Shown: piece by piece, positions 47,701 to 58,000 of the stretch | Numbering within the stretch: the first letter of the stretch is position 1 | Layout: every line of letters starts with the position of its first letter | Assembly (NCBI GenBank): GCA_905178155.1 | Contig: CAJINV010000015.1 | Coordinates: 2,067,730 to 2,131,729, forward strand | From: Amoebophrya sp. A120 | Taxonomy: Eukaryota > Sar > Dinophyceae > Syndiniales > Amoebophryaceae | Direction of reading: 5' to 3' | DNA: 64,000 nt | Notes under the pieces: model-generated | What the model saw: only the letters and a program-made list of their open reading frames with translations | Database searches by the model: none | What the model was told of the DNA's origin: nothing | Translations under genes and position numbers: made by a program

Positions 47701-50404
47701 AAATTTCGAAACTTTGAGCTTGCTACCTATACTGAAAGCAAGAGGCCGGCCGCAGAGTCCCCGCGCTGACCTGCGGCGTTTGCGCCTGGGCCGTACGGCT
47801 CCCGGGAATCGCTTCCATCCAGCTGGCCCCTAGGTCATGACGCGGGGACAGAGTCCACACCGCGCTGACCTAGGGCTTTTGCCCCGGGGCCGTGTTCGGG
47901 AAGGGGAAGCGCTTGCAGCTGGCCCCTAGGTCATGGCGCGGGGACAGAGTCCCCGCGCTGACCTAGGGCTTTTGCCCCTGGGCCGCACGCTCGCTGTCCG
48001 GGAAGCGCTCAAAGCTGGCCCCTAGGTCATGGCGCGGGGACAGAGTCCCCGCGCTGACCTAGGGCTTTTGCCCCTGGGCCGCGCGCTCCCTCGCTGCCTG
48101 TCCGGGAAGCGCTTAAAGCTACCTAACCCCTAGGTCATGGCGCGGGGACCTGTCCCCGCGCTGACCTAGGGCTTTTACCCCTGGGCCATGCGGTGTCCGG
48201 GCCGGCAGGGTGGGCCCGTGACCACTAGGTAGCCCCTCCGTCATGTGGTGACGCTCGCTGGGACAGGGTCTCCCCGTTTGCCTAGGGGTTTGGCGCCCGG
48301 GCCATGGGGTGTTCCCTCCGGGATGCAGGCGCCCAAAGCTCGCCCCTCGGTCATGGCGCGGGCGCAGAGTCCTCGCGTTGGCCTTGGGCACTTGCCCGGC
48401 CGGCCGCGGGCCGTGCCAGCCTGCGGTGCCCGGGAGGCGCTCTCACATGTTTGGACGTGGCGCCACCGCGGGGGCCCATGCCCACATGGGGGCGGGACCG
48501 CCTACGGGGGTTCGGGAGATCCGCCTCCTGGAATGTTTGCGCGCCCGTCGCTCTCTGTGCCTGCGTGTTTGCGCCAAGCGGGCCCACTGCTGTGCTTGGT
48601 CTGGAATAAAAGCCGACGCGCCCGGCGTTCTTGGCCTGGGTGGTGGCGTGTATGAATAGAATAAAAGGAGCCCCCTGTGGCCCTTCTTTCCGTGTTATTT
48701 CTGTGCTATCTCTGCAGAAAAGCGCAGGGCCCATAGATACGCGCCCACCTTTCATTCTCAGTCGGGCGCGCGCTTGTTTTGTCGGCGCAGAAAAGGCACC
48801 CGCGTGGGGCTTGGTAGATCGGCGCGCCCGGAATGTCTACGCACGGGGCAAACCAACAGCAAACACATCCCAAGGCACGGCGGCGAGTGGGTTCGCGGGG
48901 TCCACCCCCCCGAGTGGGCCTGCTTATCTTTGTTGACACTCGCTGGCCATGCCATTCGGAGTCGCGTCCGAACGCGCCCGGGGTCTGTTCGGGGACGATG
49001 TGTCCGGCTTGTATTTCCCCGAGGTGTGTTCGGGAGTGTGCCCCGGGGTTTGCCTGGGGTGTGTCGGATGTTTGTGTGTGTGTGTGTGTCGGGGGTGTGG
49101 GCCGGGGGTGTGTCTGGGGTGTGTCTGGGGTGTGTCTGGGGTGTGTCTGGGGTGTGTCCGGGGTGTGTTCGGGGTGTGGGTTGTAAATTGCAAATCACGA
49201 TGCTACGCACCCACTTTGCATACCCCAGAACACACCCCAAAGCTTCAGCAGTTCTTGTCGGGGGGGTGTGTCGGGGGTGTGTCTGGGGTGTGTCGGGGGT
49301 GTGTCTGGGGTATGTTTTGGGGTGTGGCCTGCAAATTACGAATCCCGATGCTATGCAGCCACTTTGCATACCCCAGAACATACCCCAAAGCTTCAAAAGT
49401 TCTGGTTTGCTGCAGTCTAAATAGTAATTGTCCGTGTCATGTGTAGCAAACTTGTGATGCAGATCTTGCAAGATCATCACAGTGAAACCTTTTTTTCGCG
49501 AGATAGCTCTGATCCCCGGTGGCTTCTCCCATCACTGCCAATATCAAATGTAAAAATGGCTGGGTCTGGAAACTTGTGATGCTGCGTGGCGTCTCATGAT
49601 GAGGCCACAAATGCTGGCTCAGCATGAGAAGTTTCTGAGCTTCTACGTGTTGCCTATTCTGCATGACAAACTGCGTTCCTGCATCACAGAAAAATGGAGC
49701 TCTCGGGTAACGTGCATGACAGATTTAAGAGTCATGCCAGACAAGCAAAAGCATGACAAACATGCATTCTTCCAGACCCAGACATTTTTGCATTTGATAG
49801 CCAAGGAGGATGATCAATGCGTCGTCGTTATCCTGAGCCAAAACGTCGTCCCCACGACCCAGTAGTTGTCAACATGCAGATCTGCATCATGCTAAGGAAG
49901 TCTGTCATGCGGAACCCCATGAAGGGCATTTTCTGATGGCTTTGTAAAAATTGCTATGCTAGAATCAGGATGAGCAGATCGATTTGTGTTGATGCGGCTT
50001 CACTACAACTAGCTCCTTCTGAACGCGATGTATTTTACACTGCACGTGCAAGCGAAAAGTTGTCATGCGCAACAGCCAAACCTCGTTCGATTTGTGTTGC
50101 TAAGTTTCCAACTTGAATCTGGGGTACGGATGGACGTTTTCACACGGAATAGCAGTCGGCATCGAGGCGGAGTTGGTGGAGTGCGTAGCATATGAACTGC
50201 AAAAGTATCGTGCTCGTATTGCAGTCATGCATTACAAATCTTGTTCTTACACTAAATCCGCATTACAAATTTTATTTTTCATGCTGAGGAAATTTGTAAC
50301 GCATTTATACTTACGAGTACGATACTTTTGCAGTTCATATAGCACCGGTTCCGAGAGGACACCGGGTCCAAAAATTTGAAAGCCTTCTTGGTACTGTCGG
50401 TCAT
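44719..50404 (-). CDS. Multi-exon protein of unknown function (about 440 codons), possibly continuing into 38338-44586
   Basis: Exons: 50404-50340, 50190-50146, about 49868-49800, 49541-49506, 47476-47221, 46952-46904, 46750-46715, 46451-46344, 46112-46099 (a microexon), 45836-45764, 45580-45369, 45237-45054, 44935-44719. The start ATG at 50404 gives MTDSTKKAFKFLDPVSSRNR. A canonical intron lies at 45238-45368 (CAG|GTGTTG ... TCCAG|CTG). The junction between exons 2 and 3 (50146 to about 49868) is not resolved. Introners account for the other junctions and keep frame, e.g. ...DEVFIILHMSKTFVFAPN... across the microexon. The sequence is mixed hydrophilic with several Cys (WSCRLECINEKFL, VVYCKELVCNGTG). 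No family was recognised. The stop at 44719-44721 may be real, or an intron may continue the gene into the next coding block. Confidence 0.72.
44936..45053. mobile_element. Introner, family 4
   Basis: 118 bp, starts TATCCAGGAAAAAACACG. The right end, inverted, is TACTTCTCAGGAAAAAACAC. Flanks CCAAC and CCAAT. Excision gives ...KNLESEL + EFLFSNV in frame. Unlike its two relatives it contains an in-frame stop. Confidence 0.88.
45581..45763. mobile_element. Introner, family 1
   Basis: 183 bp, ends TATGAAGTGCAAAAGTGTCG and, inverted, TATCCTGTGCAAAAATATCG. Perfect flank CATCA. Excision gives ...EQLHEVM + CLWPNLE in frame. Confidence 0.92.
45837..46098. mobile_element. Introner, family 2
   Basis: 262 bp, starts TATCAAATGTAAAAATGTC. 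Perfect flank GGATG. Borders the 14-nt microexon on its downstream side in transcript order. Confidence 0.92.
46113..46343. mobile_element. Introner, family 10
   Basis: 231 bp, ends TATGAGAGTGCACAACTCG and, inverted, TATCCGAGTGCACGAGAAC. Perfect flank AAACC. Borders the 14-nt microexon on its upstream side in transcript order. Confidence 0.92.
46452..46714. mobile_element. Introner, family 2
   Basis: 263 bp, starts TATCCAATGCAAATATGTC. Perfect flank GTCCT. Excision gives ...EGEDEEKD + GENYVGG in frame. Confidence 0.92.
46751..46903. mobile_element. Introner, family 1
   Basis: 153 bp, ends TATGCTGTGCAGAAGTATCG and, inverted, TATGCATTGCTAAAGTATCG. Perfect flank GTGCT. Excision gives ...FGLTEST + EEEGEDE in frame. 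Confidence 0.92.
46953..47220. mobile_element. Introner, family 2
   Basis: 268 bp, starts TATGTATTGCAAAAGTGTC. Perfect flank ATCGT. Excision gives ...KLSRED + DPWADFD in frame. Confidence 0.92.
47800..48190. repeat. About 100-bp palindromic tandem repeat inside composite introner
   Basis: Four copies (starting near 47826, 47923, 48017 and 48122) of a GC-rich unit. Each contains an interrupted palindrome CCTAGGTCA..GCGCGGGGAC / GTCCCCGCGC..TGACCTAGG. Nested within 47477-49505. Confidence 0.85.
49040..49415. repeat. GGGGTGTGTCT microsatellite and 80-bp direct repeat inside composite introner
   Basis: GT-rich microsatellite blocks (GGGGTGTGTCT units) flank two copies of an about 80-bp segment (near 49182 and 49328). 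Both copies include ACTTTGCATACCCCAGAACA. Nested within 47477-49505. Confidence 0.85.
49542..49799. mobile_element. Introner, family 2
   Basis: 258 bp, starts TATCAAATGTAAAAATGGC. Perfect flank GCCAA. Excision gives ...ALIILLG + SDGRSHRG in frame. Confidence 0.92.
50191..50339. mobile_element. Introner, family 1
   Basis: 149 bp, ends TATGAACTGCAAAAGTATCG in both orientations. Perfect flank TAGCA. Joins exons 1 and 2 of the 44719-50404 gene (...SSRNRC + YALHQLR). Confidence 0.93.
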
Positions 50405-50859
50405 GTTCTTGTGGGCTCAGTTTTTTTTTTTTTTACTGTTGGTTCTAGAACAGGGTGAAATACTGCGGTCACGAAAATTTACAGAGAATGACGAGAAATA
50501 ACGCTAAAAGACCATCCTGCTCGTCGGAATAACCACCGGCAACTTGTTCATCTACGGACCGCCCCACAAATTATAGCTCTTTTGCTTGGAGGATTTGCAA
50601 AAAATCTCTCTCATATCTCGTCTTTTTCTCACTCTCACATTATTTCCAAAGACATTTCCAGTACTCGCAAGCGCCTTTTCGCTTACCTGCTATAGTACAA
50701 TGGTCGTGAATAAATTGGCTCACTTTGAGGAGGGTAGATGCAGGCATGCGAAACTTTTTGCTCGAAGCCTTCGCTTTGGACCAATCACTTTGGACTTCTT
50801 GCTGCGAGAACTCAGTCGCACGACTCAGTTATGGCTTACTGCTAAAGGTGAACAACGAA
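50405..50859. other. Gap upstream of 50404 start, no gene seen
   Basis: Contains a run of about 15 T near 50420 just upstream of the start codon (on the minus strand, a run of A). A segment near 50744-50826 recurs at 52553-52622. No gene supported. Confidence 0.5.
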
Positions 50860-51514
50860 CTACCCCCTGCTCGTCCCCCGCCACTGAGATAAAATTAAAA
50901 ACAATTCCAATTCCTCTAAATCGAAAATAAATCCTGGAAGAACTACTTGTGTCGCCTGGGCCTCTGGTGCCGTGTGGTTCCGGAAGTGGATCAACATGCG
51001 GCGCCGTGAACAAACATGAAATGAAGCAGTATATCCTGTGCAAAAGTATCGCACTCGTAGTAATTGCAAACATGCATTACAAATCCAGTTCCTAAGCAAA
51101 ATCCGCATTGCAGATTTCGTTTCTCATGCTGAGGAAATTTGTGAGAGCGGGGTAACAAAATAAAAAAAGAGGGCCGCGGGGAACCTCTTGTCCACCCGGC
51201 CGGGTGGACAAGAGGTTCCCCCCTTTCGCTGCCGGAGCGGCCGGCTCGCAGAGGTCCCCGCCCCCGCGTCGCCATGTCGGATCTCCCCCCTCGTCGTCGT
51301 CCGCCGCTCGCCGGGTGCGGAGATCCGACGTGGCAACGCGGAGGGGGACCTCGGCGAGCCGGCTGCCCCGGCAGCGAAAGGGGCAACATTTATACGAGTA
51401 TGATACTTTTGCAATGCCTACAGTATGTACAAGGACAACAGTTAAGGTTAACAAGAGCGCAGCACTGCTCGCCAGTTGAGATGAACTACCCGCCCGCTCA
51501 AGAGGAGCGACCAA
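50860..51514 (-). CDS. Possible short secreted protein split by a composite introner
   Basis: Low-confidence call. A minus-strand frame (about 51514-51421) encodes a hydrophobic signal-like segment (AALLLTLTVVLVHT). Removing the element at 51032-51420 with one CAGTA copy joins it in frame to SFHVCSRRRMLIHF... and a stop at 50860. No ATG precedes the hydrophobic segment, so an upstream exon is needed or the gene is broken. The family is not recognised. Confidence 0.35.
51032..51420. mobile_element. Composite introner, family 1, with nested palindromic insert
   Basis: 389 bp. Ends TATCCTGTGCAAAAGTATCG and, inverted, TAGGCATTGCAAAAGTATC. Perfect flank CAGTA. The insert (about 51145-51388) holds a 44-bp perfect palindrome at 51178-51221 (centre CCGGCCGG), then a larger imperfect inverted repeat with arms near 51220-51290 and 51320-51388. 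Confidence 0.88.
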
Positions 51515-51879
51515 CTACTGCAGGTGCTATTGACACTTCTACACCGAACTCAAGAAATCTTCTTCTAGATGAGCGCCATGCTTCATCTGGGTCGTGAAAG
51601 TCTTCTCTTTCATACCAAACGAAAAAATCCACCACAGCCAAAATTTCAAATTTTTTCTTTTCCGATTGGACTGGCAGCTGCGGGTGCTCGAGCTGGAGCA
51701 CTCTTGGTCTCCTGCGTGTTCCCTGGCCGGAGCGAGGATTGCGGGGGACTGGACCTGCAGGCGACCTCCCCAACCAACGCTGCGCTGCCGAAATAATGGC
51801 GGCCTGTCAAACTTAAGAAACTTACCACAGGCAAAAAGCGCGGGAAGTGCGAGGGGCCTGTAGCCCTTCCGACTAGGGC

Positions 51880-52240
51880 GATAGAAGGGTGTCAGACAGA
51901 AAAACGAGACGGCCCCCAGAGGCTGCCAGGTGCGGTTTTCCCGCCTTCGGCCTTACGGGCCAGCAGCTTCCCCAAAAATCCGCCACACCAGACAACTGCA
52001 CACCTTCAGGAGGTGTCCGGTGCTGCTGTGGCGGATTTTTGGGGAACCCTTCCGCCGATGCTATGGCCTTCCCCCAAAAATCCGCCACAGCAGCACAGAG
52101 CACCCCGTTGGAGCACCCCTCAACAGGCTTACAATCTGCCTCACTTGCCTACTATGCAAGGCAGGCACTTTGTGGGTTGCATTTTATGCATCGCAAACTA
52201 TTTGTTCAACTTTGACGATTTCGATCCTGACAGTTCCATA
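51880..52240. mobile_element. Family 3 introner with damaged left end and GC-rich insert
   Basis: The right end, inverted, is TATGGAACTGTCAGGATCG, and the internal family 3 sequence is recognisable to about 52125. The left end is not clear; GATAGAAGGGTGTCAG near 51882 is a candidate. CCCCAAAAATCCGCCACA occurs three times in alternating orientation at about 51973, 52030 and 52074. Flank ACCTG on the right only. Confidence 0.55.
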
Positions 52241-52620
52241 ACCTGCACCAGAACCGTCTTCCAACAAGGAGCCCTGCGCCCACGCCTGCAGGTCACCCGA
52301 TTGTTCCGATTGCGCCAACGTCCGCACTTGCTCTGTTGTAGCTGCGTCAAGATCTTCCGTTTGCTCATCGTCAACATCATCTTCTGCTCGGCGGCGGGAC
52401 AAGAATTTCCTGGTTTGATGTTTCGAGGGCCTCGGCGTCTTCATCGTGTGTAAAAACGTGCCCATTCCAGAACTGTCATGCAGATTTACCATAGCGGGAA
52501 CGTTTGTGATGCGGCATTTCCAGTCGTTTGTAGGAATTTGCATGCGAAACTTTTTGTTCCAAGCCTTCGCTTTGGACCAATGACTTTGGGCTCCTTGATG
52601 CGGCAAGAACTCAGTTTCCA
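52241..52620 (-). pseudogene. Fragment duplicated from the 55049-59760 gene, lacking one introner
   Basis: A near-identical copy of the segment at about 56670-57230. It carries the protein segment LDAATTEQVRTLAQSEQSGD and RKFLSRRRAEDD, and also part of the element at 57125-57487, so it is not a processed cDNA copy. Where the other copy has an introner (56805-57060) this one has only CTGCT once, at 52384-52388. It is cut off on the left by a family 3 element and lacks the rest of the gene. Confidence 0.8.
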
Positions 52621-55048
52621 CAACAAATCTTCATCTTCTTCTAGATGTTGAGTGCCATGCTTCATCTCAGTCATGAAAGTCTTCTGCTCTTTCATCATCT
52701 GCATTTTTGGAAAAGTGTCTGGGTGCGACAAGAATTCTTGCACAAAACTTCAAGTTCAATCTTCGAAGATCAGCATAAGAAAACAACCTCGACCTGGAGC
52801 TGGACCTCCAAGAAAATAGGTACTATAAACACGACGTTGCAGAGCTACAAAGTTGGAAGTATACCGGTATGAAATGACCCAGCAGCGCCTTCTTCGCGGT
52901 GTTATTGTTCAACGGGCCGAGAGGTCCTAGTACCGATATCAGGATTTCTGACAAGAACCCCTCGACGGAAAAAGGGGTGACCGACTCAGACAGCAAAAAA
53001 AGTGGACGACGAGTTCTTGCAGCACTAGTAGAAGTCAAGTGGAAATCATGATTTGCAATAGTAGAAGTCGACGACTTCATCTTGCACTAGTGGAAGTGGT
53101 GAACGAGTTGCACTCGTCACACAAAAACCGAAGAAACCGCGTGGAAGTTGTAGCTGTAGATACCGAGTAATTTTGAAAAATAAAACTCCACAAGATGTCT
53201 TGACTCATCTCGTCGAGTGCAAGTAGGTCGTGGCTCTACTTGATGTGTCTGTGTCCGGTTTAATATTGTCTATAATACCTGGACCTGTTCTTGTGACCGG
53301 ACGAGGTAGATCTAGATCCGCTTCCGTTCGTACTCAAAAATCCGCTGCCAGAAGGCTCGCGCAAGGGCCAACCTGGGGCACATACAAACACACAAAAATC
53401 GGAAGAAGCGATGGCATTGAGCGCTCGGAACTATCCCAGCCGGAGGCCCTACAGGCCCGGTCGCTGTGCATCACCTTCCGCGCGCGGCCCAATAGCGACC
53501 ACGTGGCTGGCAATATTGCTTCACAAAGGCGACGGATGGGCTACATGGAAGTCCCTTCTTGCCATTTCTGACCCACCCCGGGCTTGGGCCTCGCGCTAAG
53601 GTCTCCCGTCCACTTGGCTTTCTGCTGACTCTTTCTTGGAATTTTTTTGGATTTCTGAGAACTTTTTCTCGGAATTCTGTTGGAATTTTTCTTGGATTTT
53701 CTGGAATTTGTCGGGAATTCATTTGGAATTTCCCCAGCCACGACGCTATGACGAAATTCCAAAAAAAATTCTGACAAATGTCAAACAAAAGGTTGACAAA
53801 TTTCCAACAAACGTCAGACGCGAATGCAACAGGCCCGCGACCTTGGTCGCAACCTAGGTCGGGACCAGGGTCACACAATACCAAAGGACGAACAAATACC
53901 CCAAATCTGCGCCATGCTTCATCTCAGTCGTGAAAGTCTTCTCCTTCATCTTCTGCATTGGAAAACAAGTGTCTGGGTCTGGAAATCTGCAATACTGATC
54001 GCTCCCTGAGTAGAAGATGCTTACTTCCATAAGTAGTCTAGCATGACAAAGTTTTAGCTGGAAGATTGTAAATAAATGAATGTGATACAAAATGAAAATC
54101 GAAAGTCACTGTTGTAAAAAGTAAATAAAAGAGTCGTAGTCATTGAATGCTTCAAGACGAAAGAATTGAATAGAGCAAATAGAAAAAGTAGAATATGAAA
54201 TCGAATGGAAGAATATGTTGAAGTTGAAAATCAAAATGCTTCTGTAATAATAGTAAACAAAATTGAATATGAGTTTGAAATTTAATTTCCGAAAGATACA
54301 GAAACAGACGGAAGGCGTCGTGGAATAAACGAAAGCATTCTTCTTCTTCTTTCTTGTTCATGATGTCCATCTTTCCTCCCTGCTCTTCTCTTTCCCTCCA
54401 CTTGAATGCTTGTGCTTGCTCTTCTACTTGCTGTTGCTTCAGCTGCTCCCGCAGAGGAAGGAACATATAAAAAAATAGGCAATAATTTTTTTTTCGAAAA
54501 GCAGCATCCTCACTCACCGTTGTCGTACTTTTCTGCACGGAAGGCAGTAAATGTATGGAAGCGTCAGGTTTGAAATCGTCAAAGTTGAAATAATTTGTAA
54601 TCCATAAAATGCCTTAGCCTTTTCCAAGCTGGAACCCAGTTTCTTCCAAGTGGCGCGTGACGACTTTCGGCGGTCCCTAAATCCAGTTTGTCATGCTGTT
54701 TAGGCAAAGAAAAGTGATTTTCTCATGCTACTTTAGCAGCTCGAGCTGTAACGACCCCAAACAGGCTTACAATCGGCGCCACTTGCCTGCTCTGCAACAC
54801 ACGTACGTACCTCGGGCCATGCATTTTATGCGTGCCAAATTATTTCAAGAACTGTGTCGATTTCAATCCTGACACATCCATAAAATAATGGCTGAAGACG
54901 CTACAGCTACAACTGGTCGTGACCAAATGTCGCGGAAATTCGTGCTCACAACCTCCATCTGCAGCTATAAGGTGGATTTATTTCACCGTGTTAGAAGTGC
55001 TCCTCATCTTCCTTCGTCCGTTCAAAGGTGGTTTTGCTTTTGGAGAAG
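52621..55048. other. Gene-poor stretch with duplicated scraps and one introner
   Basis: A segment around GCCATGCTTCATCTCAGTC occurs at 52651, 53912 and (variant) 51573. Near 53030-53100 are three imperfect copies of an AGTAGAAGTC-type word. At 53630-53740 is a run of TGGAATTTTTTTGGATTTC-like words. A Glu/Gln/Lys-rich minus frame at 54152-54538 is possible but unsupported. Confidence 0.45.
54554..54872. mobile_element. Introner-like element, family 3, outside any recognised gene
   Basis: 319 bp, ends TATGGAAGCGTCAGGTTTG and, inverted, TATGGATGTGTCAGGATTG. Flanks AAATG and AAAAT are weak. It lies just 3' of the 55049 stop, so it may sit in a 3' untranslated region or an unrecognised exon pair. 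Confidence 0.75.
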
Positions 55049-58000
55049 TCAACCTCCCCCAGAAGCCGCTGCACCCGCGCCCGGGGACCCACCCGCCTGC
55101 GCGGCCTTATCAAGAGTAAAAATGTCTGGGTCTGGAAGATTTCTAGATTTGTCGTGCATATTTTCCATGACCCATGATGTCTGTGATGCATGCCGTAGCA
55201 TCACAGATTTTTAGAGCGCTTCCTCATACCTATTTTTCCGCATGACAAATGCCATCTCCGCGGAGCACAAAATCTACTCCTCTTCCTGAGCGTTGCAATA
55301 CAAATCTTTTTCGAATCCAGAGACAGCATCACAAGTTTAGACTCTTCCAGACCCAGACATTTTTACATTTGATAGGACTTGGAGACCCACAATTTCTTGA
55401 CCGCGGTGGAAAACAGTTTGTGGAACGCAGATCCCCCCCATCGATATCAAATGTAAAAATGTCTGGGTCTGGAAGATTCTGAGACTTGTCATGCATGTTT
55501 TGCCTGGGCCATGATGTCTGTGATGCATGCCCTAGCATCACAGATTTCTGGAGGGCCTCGCGATGCCTATTCCGCATGACAAATGGCCTCTCCGCGTAGC
55601 AAAAATTACACTCCCTTTGCTGCTCACGCAATACAGATTTTTTTGGAATCCAAATTCAGCATCACAAACACAAGTTGCATTCTTCCAGACCCAGACATTT
55701 TTACACTAGATAACCGAGCAACGTGCCCCATGTTCGCGATGAGCTTCCCCAAAACCGACCTGGCCTATCAAATGCAAAAATGTCTGGGTCTGGAAACTTG
55801 TGATGCTAAAAGTGAATGGTAGACGGACTGCAATACGCAGCTATGCATGACAAATCTTCCGGCTCCCATGTCTTACGTATTCCGCATAGCAAACTGCGTT
55901 TTTGCATGACAGGTAAGAGGGCCTTTTCGTGCCTATGCAATACAGATTCTCAAGTCATGCCAGACAAGCATGACAAACTTGCATTCTTCCAGACCCAGAC
56001 ATTTTTACAGTTGATATGGCCACAGCTTGCACCAAACCGAGACCCCAGCTCTTCAAAATCGCGAGGTCAATGTAGTGTCGCAAACCAGATTCGTCCGAAG
56101 TTAAGAACGTATAAATGAGAATCCGCAACGCCGCCGGAAGGCCCAATGCGGTGGTTCTGGGGGTGTAGAAACGAAGAAACGTGCTCACTAGCAGCTTGGT
56201 GACGGCCCCGGCCACCATGGAGCAAATGGAAACGTGAAAAGAATGCGTGACGAAATGAAAAATGCTTTTCATAAAGGGCACCTTTTCCACGACAGTTTCC
56301 AACCAGTTGCGTGCCTGTTCTGGCGTTGTGTTCTTGTCTATTTTGGAAATTGCCGTTTTATCCTGGTCGTCTCCTTGAGCAGTTTGAGACGCAGACGGGA
56401 ACTTTGTGTCCAAGACCGACTGGACATTTTTCGTCATGCTCTCGAAGAACCTTCCAAGCGCGGAGGAACTCTGGACAGCGACAGCCCCCGCACTGGGGTT
56501 TTGCTCTTTGTCTTTGACTTTGTCCACCTCCACCTTCTCGCCAAATAATTTCTCCTCGAGGCCCTTTAAAGCTTCTGGATTTTCAACAGCCTCTTGGACC
56601 TTGATGTTGTCTCCTGTCACCGTTCGCTCAGCCAACTCCTGGTCCCACGTCTTCCCGACGCCACCTGGTGCACCAGAACCGTCTTCCAACAAGGAGCCCG
56701 CCCACGCCTGCAGGTCACCCGATTCCGATTGCGCCAACGTCCGCACTTGCCCTGTTGTAGCTGCGTCAAGATCATCCGTTTGCAAATCGTCAACATCATC
56801 TGCTTATGGATTGTGAAAGTGTCTGGGTCTGGAAGGTTGGAACTTGTAATGCTAGCCTTCCATACCTAGAAAATCTGTATTGCATAACCAACAAAAGTCG
56901 CAGCCTCTTTTGTCATGCAAAAACGCAGTCTCTCATGCGGATTGCCTAGTATGAGAAAACGTTTTGGGAAGTTGTCATGCCGGACTGCATTCGGTAGTGT
57001 GTTCATCATGCACATTTTAGCATCACAAGTTTCCAGACCCAGACATTTTTACATTTGATACTGCTCGGCGGCGGGACAGGAATTTCCTGGTTTGATGTTT
57101 CGACCTCGACGTCTTCAAATGCGGCGTCGTGCGTAAAAACGTGCCCATTCCAGAACTGTCATGCAGATTTACAATGAAGACAGGAACGTTTTTGATGCGG
57201 CATTTCCAGTCGTTTGTAGGAATTTGTAATGTTGTTGTGAAACAGGATAGTACGCAGATGGACATGGATTTGTAAAAATGCAGCTGTCCTTGTTGCCAAC
57301 TTGCACTATAGTACCTTCAGGACTGCAACTTGTCATGCGTGGCTCCCCAAACTCCTAGGCTTGTTTTGTAAAATCCCCCTCTTGATTCGTCTGGGGTGTT
57401 TATCTACTGGAAAAGAACAAATTAAAACACAGAGAAACTTCAAATTGCTATTTCCCATTCTGGGGTGGGGCGTTTTAACTTAGGATATGCGGAGGCTTTT
57501 GTTCTTCTCCCACAGCACTTCTGATCTCCTCGACGGCAAGATGAACACTACTTTCCAGGCCGTTTTCTGCTGAGCTCCTATCCTGTGCAAAAGTATCGTA
57601 CTCGTAGTAATCGTAGTCATGCATTACAAATTTCTTTCTCAAGTCAAATCCGCATCACAAATTTCATTTCTCATGCTGAGAAAATTTGTCATGCGATTAT
57701 TATACATTATATTCATGCGAAAAAAGAGGTAGACAGAGGGTCCCAGAGAGGTGGCCGAGAGGTCAAAAAGAGGTCGACAGAGGTAGAAAAGAGGTCGACA
57801 GAGGTGGAGAGGTGGCGCGGGACCCCGTTCGAGAGGGTCCGCGAGAGGGTGCGCGAATAAGGCCCGCAGTAAGCGCCCACCCTTAGGCGCCGCCTAAGTG
57901 GCACAGAGGGTGCAGAGAGGTCAAAAAGAGGGGGCGCGAGAGGTCGACAGAGGTGGAGGGAGGTGGCGCGAATAAGGGGCGACCTCTCGCGGACCCTCTT

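Larger units (their letters stand above)
47477..49505. mobile_element. Composite introner, family 7, 2.0 kb
   Basis: 2,029 bp. Ends TATCGCAAGAAAAAACTG and, inverted, TATCTCGCGAAAAAAAGG, with family 7 internal words at both sides. Perfect flank GCTCT. The interior (about 47610-49430) is GC-rich repeats and GTGTGTCTGGGG microsatellite. Removal joins ...SHRGSE to LVFLYSLLGK in frame. Confidence 0.88.

Noticed and set aside
48119-48655. Overlapping open frames on both strands of the GC-rich repeat block
   Set aside because: They lie within the 2-kb composite introner and follow the palindromic repeat periodicity rather than codon structure.
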